Source: Deltaproteobacteria bacterium
Lineage (GTDB): Bacteria; Desulfobacterota; UBA8473
Length of the DNA stretch: 10,587 bases
Assembly (NCBI GenBank): GCA_030623035.1
Contig: JAUXFK010000089.1
Coordinates: 1-10,587, forward strand
Reading direction: 5' to 3'
Below the pieces are notes generated by a model, which saw only the letters and a list, made by a program, of their open reading frames with translations, had not been told where the DNA came from and did not search any database. Both the position numbers and the translations under genes were made by a program. Of the stretch, positions 10,380 through 10,587 are shown in pieces (positions within the stretch are counted from its first letter, which is position 1; every line of letters starts with the position of its first letter).

Positions 10380-10516
10380 GCCAACGTATAGGGTTTTATC
10401 CATTGTCCCGCCTTTTTTTAAGAGAGAAGTTGGAGTTGTAGGAGTAGCCGAGAGTAAAGTAGGAGTCGTTTGATCAGTAGCGGGATGATGAATAAAACCC
10501 TGTTAGCCGCGTTGGC
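10380..10516. repeat. 137-bp imperfect inverted repeat
   Basis: Matching blocks occur in order on both arms: GCCAACG (10380-10386) with CGTTGGC (10510-10516), AGGGTTTTAT (10390-10399) with ATAAAACCCT (10492-10501), and TCCCGC (10406-10411) with GCGGGA (10480-10485). The right arm carries extra unpaired bases, giving bulges. The 68-base loop begins with a T7 run and then repeats GGAGT/GTAGGAGT-like units. Bulged arms with conserved outer blocks recall folded single-strand recombination sites or MITEs; no named family is recognised. Confidence 0.55.
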
Positions 10517-10553
10517 ATTGTTTTTAGCCTATCAATATCTATGGGGATTGTAA
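10485..10553 (+). CDS. Possible 22-residue hydrophobic peptide
   Basis: ATG ATG at 10485 opens a frame reading MMNKTLLAALALFLAYQYLW-GL before TAA at 10551-10553, effectively one membrane-spanning helix. AGCGGG lies just upstream, too close for an ideal ribosome binding site. It resembles in style small membrane peptides such as type I toxins, but it overlaps the right arm of the inverted repeat and could be chance. I have no family match. Confidence 0.2.
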   Translation: MMNKTLLAALALFLAYQYLWGL

Positions 10554-10587
10554 AGACTTTTTGTGGTCAAAGGTTGGATTAGCCATC

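Noticed and set aside
10210..10473. Plus-strand open frame of 87 codons opposite the small minus-strand gene
   Set aside because: It overlaps the conserved minus-strand partner gene antisense, and its C-terminal part translates the inverted-repeat loop into low-complexity sequence.

Overview
The window looks like a bacterial chromosome segment, most likely from an anaerobe. The best guess is a sulfate-reducing or syntrophic member of the Desulfobacterota (former Deltaproteobacteria). The grounds are a glycyl radical enzyme, which is oxygen-sensitive, next to a B12-dependent acyl mutase, set among many toxin-antitoxin type modules and transposon relics. Taxonomy is inferred from gene content only; no rRNA or tRNA gene was recognised.

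Layout. 1-635: relics of a Y1 (REP-associated tyrosine) transposase, including its C-terminal helix-turn-helix, with short repeats. 636-3652: four same-strand two-gene modules. They are a PIN protein with a small partner, an AbrB-type antitoxin with a VapC PIN toxin, DUF4160 with DUF2442, and a small helical protein with a nucleotidyltransferase. 3653-3962: a long inverted repeat, an operator-like palindrome and a strong ribosome binding site. 3963-8586: the metabolic core, made of a glycyl radical enzyme interrupted by one in-frame TAG, then the large and small subunits of a coenzyme B12-dependent mutase. 8587-8877: a REP/MITE-like element and a sigma70-type promoter. 8878-9437: a ribbon-helix-helix antitoxin with a MazF toxin. 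9438-9757: an internally deleted transposon-like element. 9758-10334 (minus strand): a second small-protein/nucleotidyltransferase pair. 10335-10587: another long imperfect inverted repeat.

How the genes may work together. The core joins two kinds of carbon-radical chemistry. The glycyl radical enzyme has its radical-loop glycine and a candidate active-site cysteine, but lacks the Glu two residues after the Cys that marks the eliminases, so C-C bond chemistry is more likely than dehydration. The mutase pair resembles isobutyryl-CoA and methylmalonyl-CoA mutase in two-subunit form. In my alignment from memory, however, it has lost the substrate-pocket Tyr and Arg, the catalytic His and several CoA-contacting Arg residues. 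The order recalls anaerobic alkane degradation, where fumarate addition is followed by carbon-skeleton rearrangement, but the pocket does not fit a standard substrate. No activating enzyme, CoA ligase or mutase chaperone is present in the window.

The main anomalies are the amber codon just before the glycyl radical domain, the divergent mutase pocket, a VapB antitoxin frameshifted at a run of eight G with a matching catalytic-residue loss in its VapC, a probably leaderless antitoxin mRNA, and several undescribed palindromic elements.
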